Shown here piece by piece: positions 15,770 to 23,328 of a stretch of 32,992 bases of DNA. Location: the NCBI GenBank assembly GCA_900313345.1, contig OMQW01000053.1:1-32992 (forward strand). The letters run 5' to 3'. This stretch comes from an uncultured Eubacteriales bacterium (GTDB taxonomy: Bacteria; Bacillota_I; Bacilli_A; RF39; UBA660). The notes below the pieces were generated by a model, which made no database searches, was not told the DNA's origin, and saw nothing but the letters and a program-made list of their open reading frames with translations. The translations under genes and the position numbers were made by a program. The first letter of the stretch is position 1, and every line of letters starts with the position of its first letter.

Positions 15770-17281
15770 GTGAGTAAGAATTACGTAGTTATATTATATG
15801 AAATAATTAATTTTGATAAAAAAAGAGGAATATATATATATAAACCAACTAAATACCTAGATAATTGTGATGTAAATATGAAAAATGATATAGCAACATC
15901 ACTAGAAGGTAAAAAATATTTTTCTATGTATGATTCAAGCGTACAAAGTGCAAAAGAAAGAGTATGCTATGGATTTCCATTATTATTTGAAGATTTAAAA
16001 AAAATATATAAAAGTGAAGGATTAAGCGATAAAGAACTATTAGATAGATATTATACATCTTTAGACAGTGATGTAATATTTGGTGTATATGATCCAATAG
16101 ATGATGAAATGAAATGTGTTCTAGCAGAAAAAGATAGAATAATTAATCAAAATTCTGATACTTGGATATATGATTTTTTCTATGAAGAAAAAGAACCAGA
16201 AGAATTTGACTTAAATAATGAAGAAATATTAGAGTTTGAAGATGAACCTCAAGTATTTATGAGTCTAGATACTGTAAAGCAAATAGAAATAGCACTTGAA
16301 AGTAATAAGGTACAAAGAGCAAAAGATTTCTTTAATGCTGTAATAAGAAGTTCAGAACAATTACCAGGACAAACATTAAAAGCAGAAATGCAAGAACAAA
16401 AAGAAGCAAAAACTATAGATGAGAAATTAAATAGCGTTAAAGATTCTTTAGATAAATTAAATAATTTAGTAGGACTAGAAAATGTAAAAAATGAAGTAAA
16501 TGATTTAGTAAACTTTTTAACATATTTAAATAAAGTAAAGGATGTAACCGAAATAAATAAACCAAACTTACATATGTTTTTTACAGGTAATCCAGGAACT
16601 GGCAAAACAACAGTTGCAAGAATAATCGCTGATATACTATATCAATTAGGATATACAGAAAATAAAAAATTTAAAGAAATAACTACTAAAGATTTAATAG
16701 GCGGATATGTTGGTCAAACAGCCATCAAAACAGGTAAAGTATTAAAAGAAGCTAAAGGTGGAGTAGTATTTATTGATGAAGCTTATAGTTTTGCAAGTGA
16801 AGCCCAAGAATTTGGTGATGAAGCTTTAGTAGAAATTATAAAAGAAATGGAAAAGAATGAAACTATCTTTATCTTTGCAGGATATAAAGATGAAATGGAA
16901 AAATTCATGAATAAAAATCCAGGACTAGCATCAAGGACAGGATATTACATAGACTATAGAGATTATAAAGATGAAGAATTATTACAAATGTTTATAAATA
17001 AAATAAATAGTAGTAAATTAAAACTAAATGAAGATGCCTATATAAATGTATTAGAAATAATTAATGAAGCTAAAAGAAATAAACACTTTGGAAATGGTAG
17101 ATTTATAGATAAATTATTTAATAAAGTAATAATTAAACATGCAACTAATACAATAGATAGTAATGATAAAGAAAAATTAATAACTATAACAAAAGAAGAT
17201 TTTCCAGATTCTATAAAAAAAGAATTAATATATAAAAATAGTGATCATCAAGAAATAGGATTTTCATATATTAAAAAATAA
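15770..17281 (+). CDS. CbxX/SpoVK-type AAA+ ATPase
   Basis: The 503-residue protein has one AAA+ module near its C-terminus. Walker A GNPGTGKT is at about 273-280, Walker B GGVVFIDEA has Asp336/Glu337, and an arginine-finger region NPGLASRTGYYIDY follows; the preceding segment LNNLVGLENVKNEV is typical of CbxX/CfqX/SpoVK proteins. The first ~235 residues are not recognised and contain an acidic stretch. The family includes Rubisco activase CbxX and the sporulation protein SpoVK, but no such partner is visible here, so the substrate is unknown. I take the GTG at 15770 as start because AAGGAG is 7 bases upstream; an in-frame TTG at 15746 would lie in the hairpin. Confidence 0.85.
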   Translation: MSKNYVVILYEIINFDKKRGIYIYKPTKYLDNCDVNMKNDIATSLEGKKYFSMYDSSVQSAKERVCYGFPLLFEDLKKIYKSEGLSDKELLDRYYTSLDSDVIFGVYDPIDDEMKCVLAEKDRIINQNSDTWIYDFFYEEKEPEEFDLNNEEILEFEDEPQVFMSLDTVKQIEIALESNKVQRAKDFFNAVIRSSEQLPGQTLKAEMQEQKEAKTIDEKLNSVKDSLDKLNNLVGLENVKNEVNDLVNFLTYLNKVKDVTEINKPNLHMFFTGNPGTGKTTVARIIADILYQLGYTENKKFKEITTKDLIGGYVGQTAIKTGKVLKEAKGGVVFIDEAYSFASEAQEFGDEALVEIIKEMEKNETIFIFAGYKDEMEKFMNKNPGLASRTGYYIDYRDYKDEELLQMFINKINSSKLKLNEDAYINVLEIINEAKRNKHFGNGRFIDKLFNKVIIKHATNTIDSNDKEKLITITKEDFPDSIKKELIYKNSDHQEIGFSYIKK

Positions 17282-17334
17282 ATAATTTATATTTATATAT
17301 ATAAATAAAAATAGTTTCTTTTTTTAATAATATG

Positions 17335-17343
17335 TGTTATAAT
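17335..17343 (+). promoter_or_regulatory. Extended -10 promoter of the rimP-nusA-ylxR-infB operon
   Basis: TGTTATAAT matches the extended -10 consensus. Transcription would start near 17350, a few bases before the hairpin at 17355. Confidence 0.6.
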
Positions 17344-17354
17344 TAAAACCAAGA

Positions 17355-17381
17355 AAGGAGTGGGAATGTATCCCACTCTTT
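17355..17381 (+). promoter_or_regulatory. 5'-leader hairpin of the rimP-nusA operon
   Basis: GAGTGGGA (17358-17365) pairs perfectly with TCCCACTC (17371-17378). The stem extends to about 11 bp with one G-U pair, around the pentaloop ATGTA. AAAGGAG is inside the left arm and an ATG starts in the loop (17366), opening a 7-codon ORF ending in TGA at 17387-17389. It may control operon expression or protect the 5' end. Confidence 0.55.
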
Positions 17382-17404
17382 ATGTTTGAATGTGAGGTAT
17401 GTAT

Positions 17405-17650
17405 ATGAAAGAAGAAATAATTAAAGAAATAGACCCTAGTCTAGAAAACTTAAACGTACATATAAGTGATGTTTATGTTGAAAATGATGAAGGAGTAGAT
17501 AACTTAAATATTGAAGTTGACTCTGATGAAATAATTGATGTTGAAAAAATTACTGAAGTATCAAGAATTATTAATAAGAAGATTGATACAATGAATATTC
17601 CACTAGAAGGATATATACTTGATGTACATTCAAAGGAAAAAGGAGAATAG
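17405..17650 (+). CDS. rimP: RimP-like ribosome maturation factor, truncated
   Basis: RimP assists 30S subunit maturation. The identity rests on position (directly before nusA in the classic operon) and on the fold-like segment VYVENDEGVDNLNIEVDSDEIIDVEKITEVSRIINKKID, which matches the RimP N-terminal domain pattern. The protein is only 81 residues, against ~150 for typical RimP. The usual LEVSSPG(L/A)ERPL segment appears here as LDVHSKEKGE, then stops. The C-terminal SH3-like domain is missing entirely. I prefer the ATG at 17405 (GAGGT six bases upstream) to one at 17399. The gene is still at its operon place and overlaps the nusA ribosome binding site, so it may function as a single domain. 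Confidence 0.7.
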   Translation: MKEEIIKEIDPSLENLNVHISDVYVENDEGVDNLNIEVDSDEIIDVEKITEVSRIINKKIDTMNIPLEGYILDVHSKEKGE

Positions 17651-17654
17651 TAAA

Positions 17655-18890
17655 ATGAGAGCAAAGAAAGTAGATGCTGCTAAAGAATTTTTAAATGCAG
17701 TAGAAAATATTACAAAAGAAAAAGGAATTGATCCTGAAATAGTTTATAGTGCTATGGAACTTGCACTTCAATCAGCATATAAAAAGAATTTCAATTCTAA
17801 GACTAATGTTAAAGTTCAAATAGATAGAACAACTGGTGAAATAAAAGTATTCTCTTACTTAACAGTAGTAGAAGATGATAAGAAAACTAAAGAAGAATAT
17901 GAAGATGAATTATTTGAAAGATATGCTTTAGATGAAGATTTAGATACTGAAATACCTGAAGAAAAAAAAGAAGATGAAGAAGCAGGTGAAGAATCTGAAA
18001 CAGAAGAAAAAGAAGAAATGTCATTCTTTAATCCTAATTCAGAAATTAAATTATCTGATGCTAAGAAATTAGATAAAACATTAGAACTAGGAGATACTAT
18101 TGATACAGAAGTTACTCCACATGATTTTGGACGTGTTGCAGCTTCAACTGCTAAACAAGTAATTGTTCAAAAAATAAGAGAAGCTGAAAGAAATAGTATT
18201 ATGGAAGAGTTTGGTGATAAACAAGATGAAATGCTTGTTGGTACAGTTGCTCTAGAAGATGAAAATAACTACTATATTGATTTAGGTAGAACTAATGGTA
18301 TTCTTCCAAAAAGAGAAATTATCCCTGGTGAACATATTGAAATGGGTAGAAATATCAAAGTATATGTTACTAAAGTAGATAATAATGGAAAGAGTTTATT
18401 AATTCTTTTATCTCGTAAACATTATGGATTTGTTAAACGTTTATTTGAAAGTGAAATACCAGAACTAGAAGATGGGTCAGTACTTCTTTATTCAGTAGCT
18501 CGTGATCCAGGAGTTAGAAGTAAAGTAGCAGTTTATAGTGAAAACTTTAATATTGATCCGATTGGAGCATGTATTGGTGAAAAAGGTTCAAGAATTGCCA
18601 ATATCATTAATGAACTAAATGGTGAAAAAATTGATATTGTTAAATATGATAAAGATCCAAGCATATTTATAGCAAACGCATTACAACCAGCACAAGACTT
18701 AACAGTTATTATTACTGACCCTAAGAAAAATGAAGCAATGTGTATAGCAGATGGAAAAGACTTCGCTTTAGCAATTGGTAGAAATGGTATGAATGCTCGT
18801 TTAGCATCACGTTTAACAAGATATAAAATAGATATTAAAACACGTGAAGAAGCAGCAGCAAATGGTATTAGTATAAAAGTAGAGGATTAA
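17655..18890 (+). CDS. nusA: Transcription termination/antitermination factor NusA
   Basis: It binds RNA polymerase and nascent RNA and controls pausing and termination. The 411-residue protein has an N-terminal RNAP-binding domain, an S1 domain (about 190-265; VGTVALEDENNYYIDLGRTNGIL) and two KH domains (CIGEKGSRIANI and AIGRNGMNARLAS, both with GXXG motifs). There is no C-terminal acidic-repeat domain, as expected outside proteobacteria. The N-terminal domain carries an unusual acidic insert (about residues 73-125, rich in EE/KE and DE). The ATG at 17655 follows AAGGAG with 10-base spacing. Confidence 0.95.
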   Translation: MRAKKVDAAKEFLNAVENITKEKGIDPEIVYSAMELALQSAYKKNFNSKTNVKVQIDRTTGEIKVFSYLTVVEDDKKTKEEYEDELFERYALDEDLDTEIPEEKKEDEEAGEESETEEKEEMSFFNPNSEIKLSDAKKLDKTLELGDTIDTEVTPHDFGRVAASTAKQVIVQKIREAERNSIMEEFGDKQDEMLVGTVALEDENNYYIDLGRTNGILPKREIIPGEHIEMGRNIKVYVTKVDNNGKSLLILLSRKHYGFVKRLFESEIPELEDGSVLLYSVARDPGVRSKVAVYSENFNIDPIGACIGEKGSRIANIINELNGEKIDIVKYDKDPSIFIANALQPAQDLTVIITDPKKNEAMCIADGKDFALAIGRNGMNARLASRLTRYKIDIKTREEAAANGISIKVED

Positions 18891-18893
18891 TCT

Positions 18894-19157
18894 ATGAAAG
18901 AAAAGAAAATCCCAATGAGAACCTGTGCAGTAACAGGAGAGTCTTTGCCAAAAAAAGAATTACTAAGAGTAGTTAAAACAAAAGAAGATGAAGTTTTTGT
19001 TGATGAAACAGGTAAAAAAAATGGTAGAGGTGCATATATTAAAAAAGATCTAGATGTTTTAGAAAAAGCTAAAAAGTCTAAAGCACTTGATAGAAAATTA
19101 GGTATTAAGATAACTGGAGAGATTTATGAAGAAATTAAAAATATAATAGAAAAATAG
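18894..19157 (+). CDS. ylxR: YlxR/RnpM family RNA-binding protein
   Basis: It is a small protein of the YlxR (RnpM) family; members have been reported to modulate RNase P. The 87-residue protein shows the family signature near the N-terminus (MRTCAVTGESLPKKELLRVV) and the GRGAYIKKD motif that follows. It lies three bases after nusA and ends inside the infB ribosome binding site. The ylxQ (L7Ae-like) gene that usually follows is absent, so infB comes next. Confidence 0.92.
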   Translation: MKEKKIPMRTCAVTGESLPKKELLRVVKTKEDEVFVDETGKKNGRGAYIKKDLDVLEKAKKSKALDRKLGIKITGEIYEEIKNIIEK

Positions 19158-19169
19158 GAGGTGCTTAAC

Positions 19170-21290
19170 ATGATGAGTTTGTTAGATTATGCAAATGATG
19201 TAAATGTTGATGTAGAAAAAATAAAAGAATTATGTGATAAATTATCTATAAGCTATGGTGATGAAAACTATATGCTTAGTGATACTGAAATTACACTTCT
19301 AGATAATGCTGTAAATGAATTAGATACAGAAGAAGATGTAGTAGAAGTAGAAGATGAAGAAGTTTATTATATAGCAACTGAACTTGCAGAAAATACAAAC
19401 ATTGATTTAGATAATACTGAAAGTTTTACTAAAGTTAAATCTAAGTCTAAAAGACAAGCAGATGCTAAAAGTTCTAATTTTAAACAAGCAAGAAAAAAAA
19501 TTTATAAACATCGTGAAAAATTAGAAAGTAATGAAAAGAAACAAAACGAAGATGTAGTTATTTATAAAGAAGGAATGACTGTTGAAGAGTTAGCAGAAGC
19601 TTTAAATGATACAGCAGTTAATTTAATTAAAAAATTATTTGTATTAGGTATTATGGCAAATAAAAATCAAAGTGTTGATTATGATACAGCAGAATTATTA
19701 GTAACTGATTATAATAAAACGCTTAAAAAAGAAGAAACACAAGATATTTCAAATTTTGAAAACTTTGAAATAGAAGATGATCCAGATAGTCTAGAAGAAC
19801 GTCCACCAATAGTAACAATTATGGGACATGTTGACCATGGTAAAACAACACTTCTTGATTACATTAGAAATAGTCATATTGCTAATGGTGAAGCAGGTGG
19901 AATTACTCAAGCAATTGGTGCATATTCAGTAAACTATAAAGGTAAAGATATTACATTTATTGATACACCAGGACATGAAGCCTTTACAGAAATGCGTGCA
20001 AGAGGTGCAGCAGTAACAGATATAGTTATTATTATAGTAGCAGCAGATGATGGTGTAATGCCTCAAACACAAGAAGCAATTGACCATGCTAAAGCAGCAA
20101 AAGTACCAATAATAGTAGCAATCAATAAAATTGATAAACCTGATGCAAATCCTGATAAAGTATTAACACAACTTGCTGAAAATGATTTAACACCAGAAGA
20201 ATGGGGTGGAGATGTAATTGTTAATAAAATTTCCGCAAAAACTGGACTTGGAGTAGATGAATTATTAGATAGTATTTCCTTAGTTGCCGAAATGAATGAA
20301 TATAAAGCTAATAAAAAACGTTATGCAACAGGAGCAGTTATTGAATCTCGTCAAGATAAACATGTAGGTAGTGTAGTAAGTTTAATTATTCAAAATGGTA
20401 CACTACGTTTAGGAGATCCAATAGTAGTAGGTACTGTATTTGGTAAAGTAAGAACACTTAAAAATGATTTAGGCGAAAATATTGTAGAAGCAGGACCATC
20501 AACACCAGTTGAAGTAACAGGCTTAAATGCTGTTCCAAGTGCAGGAGATAAATTCATGGCATTTGAAACTGAAAAACAAGCTAAAGATATCGCTGAAGAA
20601 AGAAGCTTACGTGCTAAAGAAAAAGATTCAAATAAAAAAGGTATGACACTAGAAGAATTATTTGGAAACATTAAAGAAGGCTTAAAAAAAATTAATATTG
20701 TTTTAAAAGCTGATGTTAATGGTAGTGTAGAAGCATGTAAGAATTCGCTAGAAAAAATAAATGTTGAAGGTGTTAAACTTTCAGTTATTCGTGCAGGAGT
20801 TGGAGCAATCACTGAAAGTGATATTGTTTTAGCACAAGCATCTGATGCAATTGTAATTGGTTTTAATGTTAGAGCATCAGCAACTGTTGAAGCTTTTGCA
20901 AAAGAACATTCTGTTCAAATTAAAACATATGATATTATTTATAAACTAGTAGAAGCTATGGAAAGTGCTATGAAAGGTATGCTTGATAAAACATACTCAG
21001 AAAAAGTAACTGGTAAACTTGAAATTAGACAAATATTTAAATTCTCTAAAGTTGGTTTAATTGCAGGATGCCATGTTATAGAAGGAATAGTTAAATCTAA
21101 TTCTAATGCTAGATTAATTAGAGATAATATTGTTGTATATTATGGAAAGATTAAATCATTACAACATGAAAAAGATAGTGTTAAAGAAGTTAAGAAAGAT
21201 ATGGACTGTGGTTTAACACTAGAAGCATGCAATGATTATAAAGAAAATGATATCATTGAAGTATATGATTTAGTAGAAGACCAAATATAA
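19170..21290 (+). CDS. infB: Translation initiation factor IF-2
   Basis: It is a GTPase that recruits fMet-tRNA to the 30S subunit and promotes subunit joining. The 706-residue protein has an N-terminal domain with an acidic/lysine-rich region (to about 200). The G domain has G1 GHVDHGKT at 219-226, DTPGHEAF and NKIDKPDANP; domains II, III and the C2 fMet-binding domain follow. I use the ATG at 19170 (AGGAGGT seven bases upstream); an in-frame GTG at 19161 lies inside that site. A terminator follows immediately, so rbfA, normally next, is not read directly from here. Confidence 0.96.
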   Translation: MMSLLDYANDVNVDVEKIKELCDKLSISYGDENYMLSDTEITLLDNAVNELDTEEDVVEVEDEEVYYIATELAENTNIDLDNTESFTKVKSKSKRQADAKSSNFKQARKKIYKHREKLESNEKKQNEDVVIYKEGMTVEELAEALNDTAVNLIKKLFVLGIMANKNQSVDYDTAELLVTDYNKTLKKEETQDISNFENFEIEDDPDSLEERPPIVTIMGHVDHGKTTLLDYIRNSHIANGEAGGITQAIGAYSVNYKGKDITFIDTPGHEAFTEMRARGAAVTDIVIIIVAADDGVMPQTQEAIDHAKAAKVPIIVAINKIDKPDANPDKVLTQLAENDLTPEEWGGDVIVNKISAKTGLGVDELLDSISLVAEMNEYKANKKRYATGAVIESRQDKHVGSVVSLIIQNGTLRLGDPIVVGTVFGKVRTLKNDLGENIVEAGPSTPVEVTGLNAVPSAGDKFMAFETEKQAKDIAEERSLRAKEKDSNKKGMTLEELFGNIKEGLKKINIVLKADVNGSVEACKNSLEKINVEGVKLSVIRAGVGAITESDIVLAQASDAIVIGFNVRASATVEAFAKEHSVQIKTYDIIYKLVEAMESAMKGMLDKTYSEKVTGKLEIRQIFKFSKVGLIAGCHVIEGIVKSNSNARLIRDNIVVYYGKIKSLQHEKDSVKEVKKDMDCGLTLEACNDYKENDIIEVYDLVEDQI

Positions 21291-21291
21291 G

Positions 21292-21320
21292 AGACTAATT
21301 TATAAAAATTAGTCTTTTTT
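21292..21320 (+). terminator. Intrinsic terminator after infB
   Basis: AGACTAATTT (21292-21301) is perfectly complementary to AAATTAGTCT (21306-21315), with an ATAA loop and a six-T tract. It ends the rimP-nusA-ylxR-infB operon. Confidence 0.85.
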
Positions 21321-21341
21321 GTAGTAATTTATGATAAATTA

Positions 21342-22001
21342 ATGATTAATAATGATTGTGATATTAATCAGTTTTATGACAATATAAGAGATCTAAAAAA
21401 ACTACTAAAAGAATTAAGAGATTTTAATAAATTTAGATATTTAATAGATGAAATAATAAAAAGATATAAAGATAATGGTAAAAATAAAGACTTATTTAAA
21501 AAATTATTAAAATTAGAAAATGAAAGAAATTCTCTAGAAAAAAATATAATGCCACATAAAACATTATTTGGAATTAAAGATAATACTTAAAATAAAGAAT
21601 TATTATTAAAACTAAATAATCATTTATTAAAAATGAATGATAAATATAATGAATTAATAAATGAATTATTTAATGACTATATATCAAAAATTTTAAATGA
21701 TACATCAACATACTTAGATGCAATTATAGCATTAGGATCAAATTATACATATCTAAATTTAGTATATAATTTAGTAGATAATGGAGATATTAAGATATGT
21801 GATTATAAATCTATAAGAAATTTAGCATATATAAATGAAGCTAATTTTACTAAAAATATAAATATGCTTTATGAAGGAAATATTAATGAATTAGAAAAGA
21901 ATGTTGATTTTATAATTACATGTAATAATTTTGAAAATAATAATATAAATTTTAAAAATTTAAAAACAGTTAATGATATAAATTCTATATTAAATAAATA
22001 G
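21342..22001 (+). pseudogene. Interrupted ORF of unknown function between infB and rbfA
   Basis: A 660-base frame is open except for one TAA at 21588-21590. Removing it gives a 219-residue Lys/Asn/Leu/Ile-rich, probably all-helical protein. The frame is unchanged across the stop, so one nonsense mutation, rather than two separate genes, is the simplest reading. No Shine-Dalgarno sequence precedes the ATG at 21342; an extended -10-like TGATAAATT at 21332-21340 is too close to act as its promoter. I see no homology with the repeat proteins that follow. It could be two small real ORFs (21342-21590 and 21633-22001), but the second also lacks a ribosome binding site. Confidence 0.5.
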
Positions 22002-22017
22002 AATATTAAGAGTGAAT

Positions 22018-22045
22018 AAGAAAAAACTACAAGTTTTTTCTTTTC
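22018..22045 (+). terminator. Intrinsic terminator before the repeat-protein genes
   Basis: AAAAAACT (22021-22028) pairs with AGTTTTTT (22032-22039) around an ACA loop, followed by a T/C tract. The stem is A/T-rich. Confidence 0.6.
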
Positions 22046-22060
22046 TTTTTTATAAAATTA

Positions 22061-22069
22061 TGTTATAAT
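22061..22069 (+). promoter_or_regulatory. Extended -10 promoter for the first repeat-protein gene
   Basis: TGTTATAAT, a consensus extended -10, is 26 bp upstream of the ATG at 22096. AAAGGAGAG serves as the ribosome binding site. Confidence 0.6.
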
Positions 22070-22095
22070 ATGAAGTCCAACAAAGGAGAGATTAC

Positions 22096-22656
22096 ATGTA
22101 TACAAATATAGAAGATATATACTCATGTTATAGATTAGGACTAATATCTAAAGATAGTTTATTAAATAACAAAATAATAGAGAAAAAAACATTTATTGTA
22201 CAAGGCAAATTATATAGTCCTAAAGATGTTTTTGATATAAACGATATAAAACTAGAAGAATTAATAACACTTCATAATATGGGAAATATAAATAGAAAAG
22301 AATTAATAAAACTATATAATGATATAAAGAAAAATGATATATCTATTTATGAATATTATTTAGCAGCAGTTCAAGGTATTATCCCAATTGAAAAAGCATT
22401 AAAGAAAATTAATAAGAAATTAAAAGAAAAGAATAAATTATCTATAAAAGATACTCTTGCATTATCTAAATTAAGAATAATTGATATTAATAGACTTTTA
22501 TATAAATCTAAATTTTTAAGAAAAATTAATAGTGAAGATTTAACACCATCTGATTTAGTTTTCTTATCATCAAGTTTCATATTAAGTAATGAAGAAATAA
22601 ATGATAAAGTGCTAGTTTTAAAAAGTAACATGATTGACAAAAGAATAAAAAAGTAG
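22096..22656 (+). CDS. Helical-hairpin repeat protein, paralog 1 of 3
   Basis: The 186-residue protein is of unknown function. It is almost wholly made of about five copies of a unit near 30 residues long with the pattern [ST]-x-x-D/E-L/I-x-x-L/C-x-x-x-G-x-I-x-x-x-x-L-L. Copies start at the N-terminus (IEDIYSCYRLGLISKDSLL), then KLEELITLHNMGNINRKEL, SIYEYYLAAVQGIIPIEKAL, SIKDTLALSKLRIIDINRLL and TPSDLVFLSSSFILSNEEI. Each looks like a helix-turn-helix hairpin and resembles the SHOCT domain motif superficially. There is no signal peptide or membrane segment. Its last codons contain a consensus promoter for the next gene. Confidence 0.7.
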   Translation: MYTNIEDIYSCYRLGLISKDSLLNNKIIEKKTFIVQGKLYSPKDVFDINDIKLEELITLHNMGNINRKELIKLYNDIKKNDISIYEYYLAAVQGIIPIEKALKKINKKLKEKNKLSIKDTLALSKLRIIDINRLLYKSKFLRKINSEDLTPSDLVFLSSSFILSNEEINDKVLVLKSNMIDKRIKK

Positions 22657-22662
22657 TATAAT
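22634..22662 (+). promoter_or_regulatory. Perfect consensus sigma-A promoter inside the end of paralog 1
   Basis: TTGACA (22634-22639), a 17-bp spacer and TATAAT (22657-22662) match the vegetative consensus exactly. The -35 box lies in the last coding codons of paralog 1. The predicted start is near 22669, followed by AAGGGGGA and the ATG at 22691. Confidence 0.85.
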
Positions 22663-22690
22663 ATAGTGACTTTTAAGGGGGAACAAATAA

Positions 22691-23314
22691 ATGAATAATG
22701 GGAAGAATAAAAACGTCAAATATCCAGGTTATAATCTTTCAATATATGATTTACAATACTTACAAGGTAAAGGATTTTTAACAATACCTGAGTATATAAA
22801 TTATAAAACTATTACAAGAAAAGTAGAATGCGTTAATAATTTAAAGAAAGATCATTATTTTATAGGTAAAGATAAGAAATATAATGAAATAACTACATCT
22901 GATTTATGTGCATTATACAGATCAGGATTAGTTAGTAAAAATATGATAATAGAATATATGATAGCATTTAATACAACTAAGAATATTAGAGATATTGAAT
23001 ATGCATTTAATTATGGATTAATTAGTTCTAAAGATGTTTTTAATAAATTAGATTTATTTGCAGTAGAATATAAAAATGATATTAAAAAATTAACAGTAAA
23101 AGATTTAGTATCTTTATATAAACTAGAAATGATTGAAGAAGAAGATATTAAAGAAGCTAAAATAAAGAAAAATAGTTTAACTATAGAAGACTATATAGCA
23201 CTAAATAGAATAGGCTTATATTCTGATGAAGAATTATTATCAAAGGCATATGATAGTATTAAAGAAGTAGACGAAACATATAAAGATAGTAATATCTTAT
23301 TTAAATTAAAATAA
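22691..23314 (+). CDS. Helical-hairpin repeat protein, paralog 2 of 3
   Basis: The 207-residue protein is of unknown function. After a short basic N-terminus it carries five hairpin units: SIYDLQYLQGKGFLTIPEYI, TTSDLCALYRSGLVSKNMII, NIRDIEYAFNYGLISSKDVF, TVKDLVSLYKLEMIEEEDI and TIEDYIALNRIGLYSDEELL. Spacing between units is about 30-35 residues, with a longer linker after the first, like paralog 3. It is predicted cytosolic. The gene has its own consensus promoter and an AAGGGGGA ribosome binding site, and is followed 15 bases later by paralog 3. Paralogs 2 and 3 probably form an operon. Confidence 0.75.
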   Translation: MNNGKNKNVKYPGYNLSIYDLQYLQGKGFLTIPEYINYKTITRKVECVNNLKKDHYFIGKDKKYNEITTSDLCALYRSGLVSKNMIIEYMIAFNTTKNIRDIEYAFNYGLISSKDVFNKLDLFAVEYKNDIKKLTVKDLVSLYKLEMIEEEDIKEAKIKKNSLTIEDYIALNRIGLYSDEELLSKAYDSIKEVDETYKDSNILFKLK

Positions 23315-23328
23315 CAAGGAGAATTATT

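Noticed and set aside
17281..17335. Terminator after the AAA+ ATPase gene
   Set aside because: The ATTTATATATATAAAT palindrome is A/T-only and is followed by A residues rather than a T-run, so it is not supported as a terminator on the plus strand.
21332..21340. Promoter for the interrupted ORF at 21342
   Set aside because: The extended -10-like element ends two bases before the ATG, so the transcript would begin inside the coding frame and lose its start.
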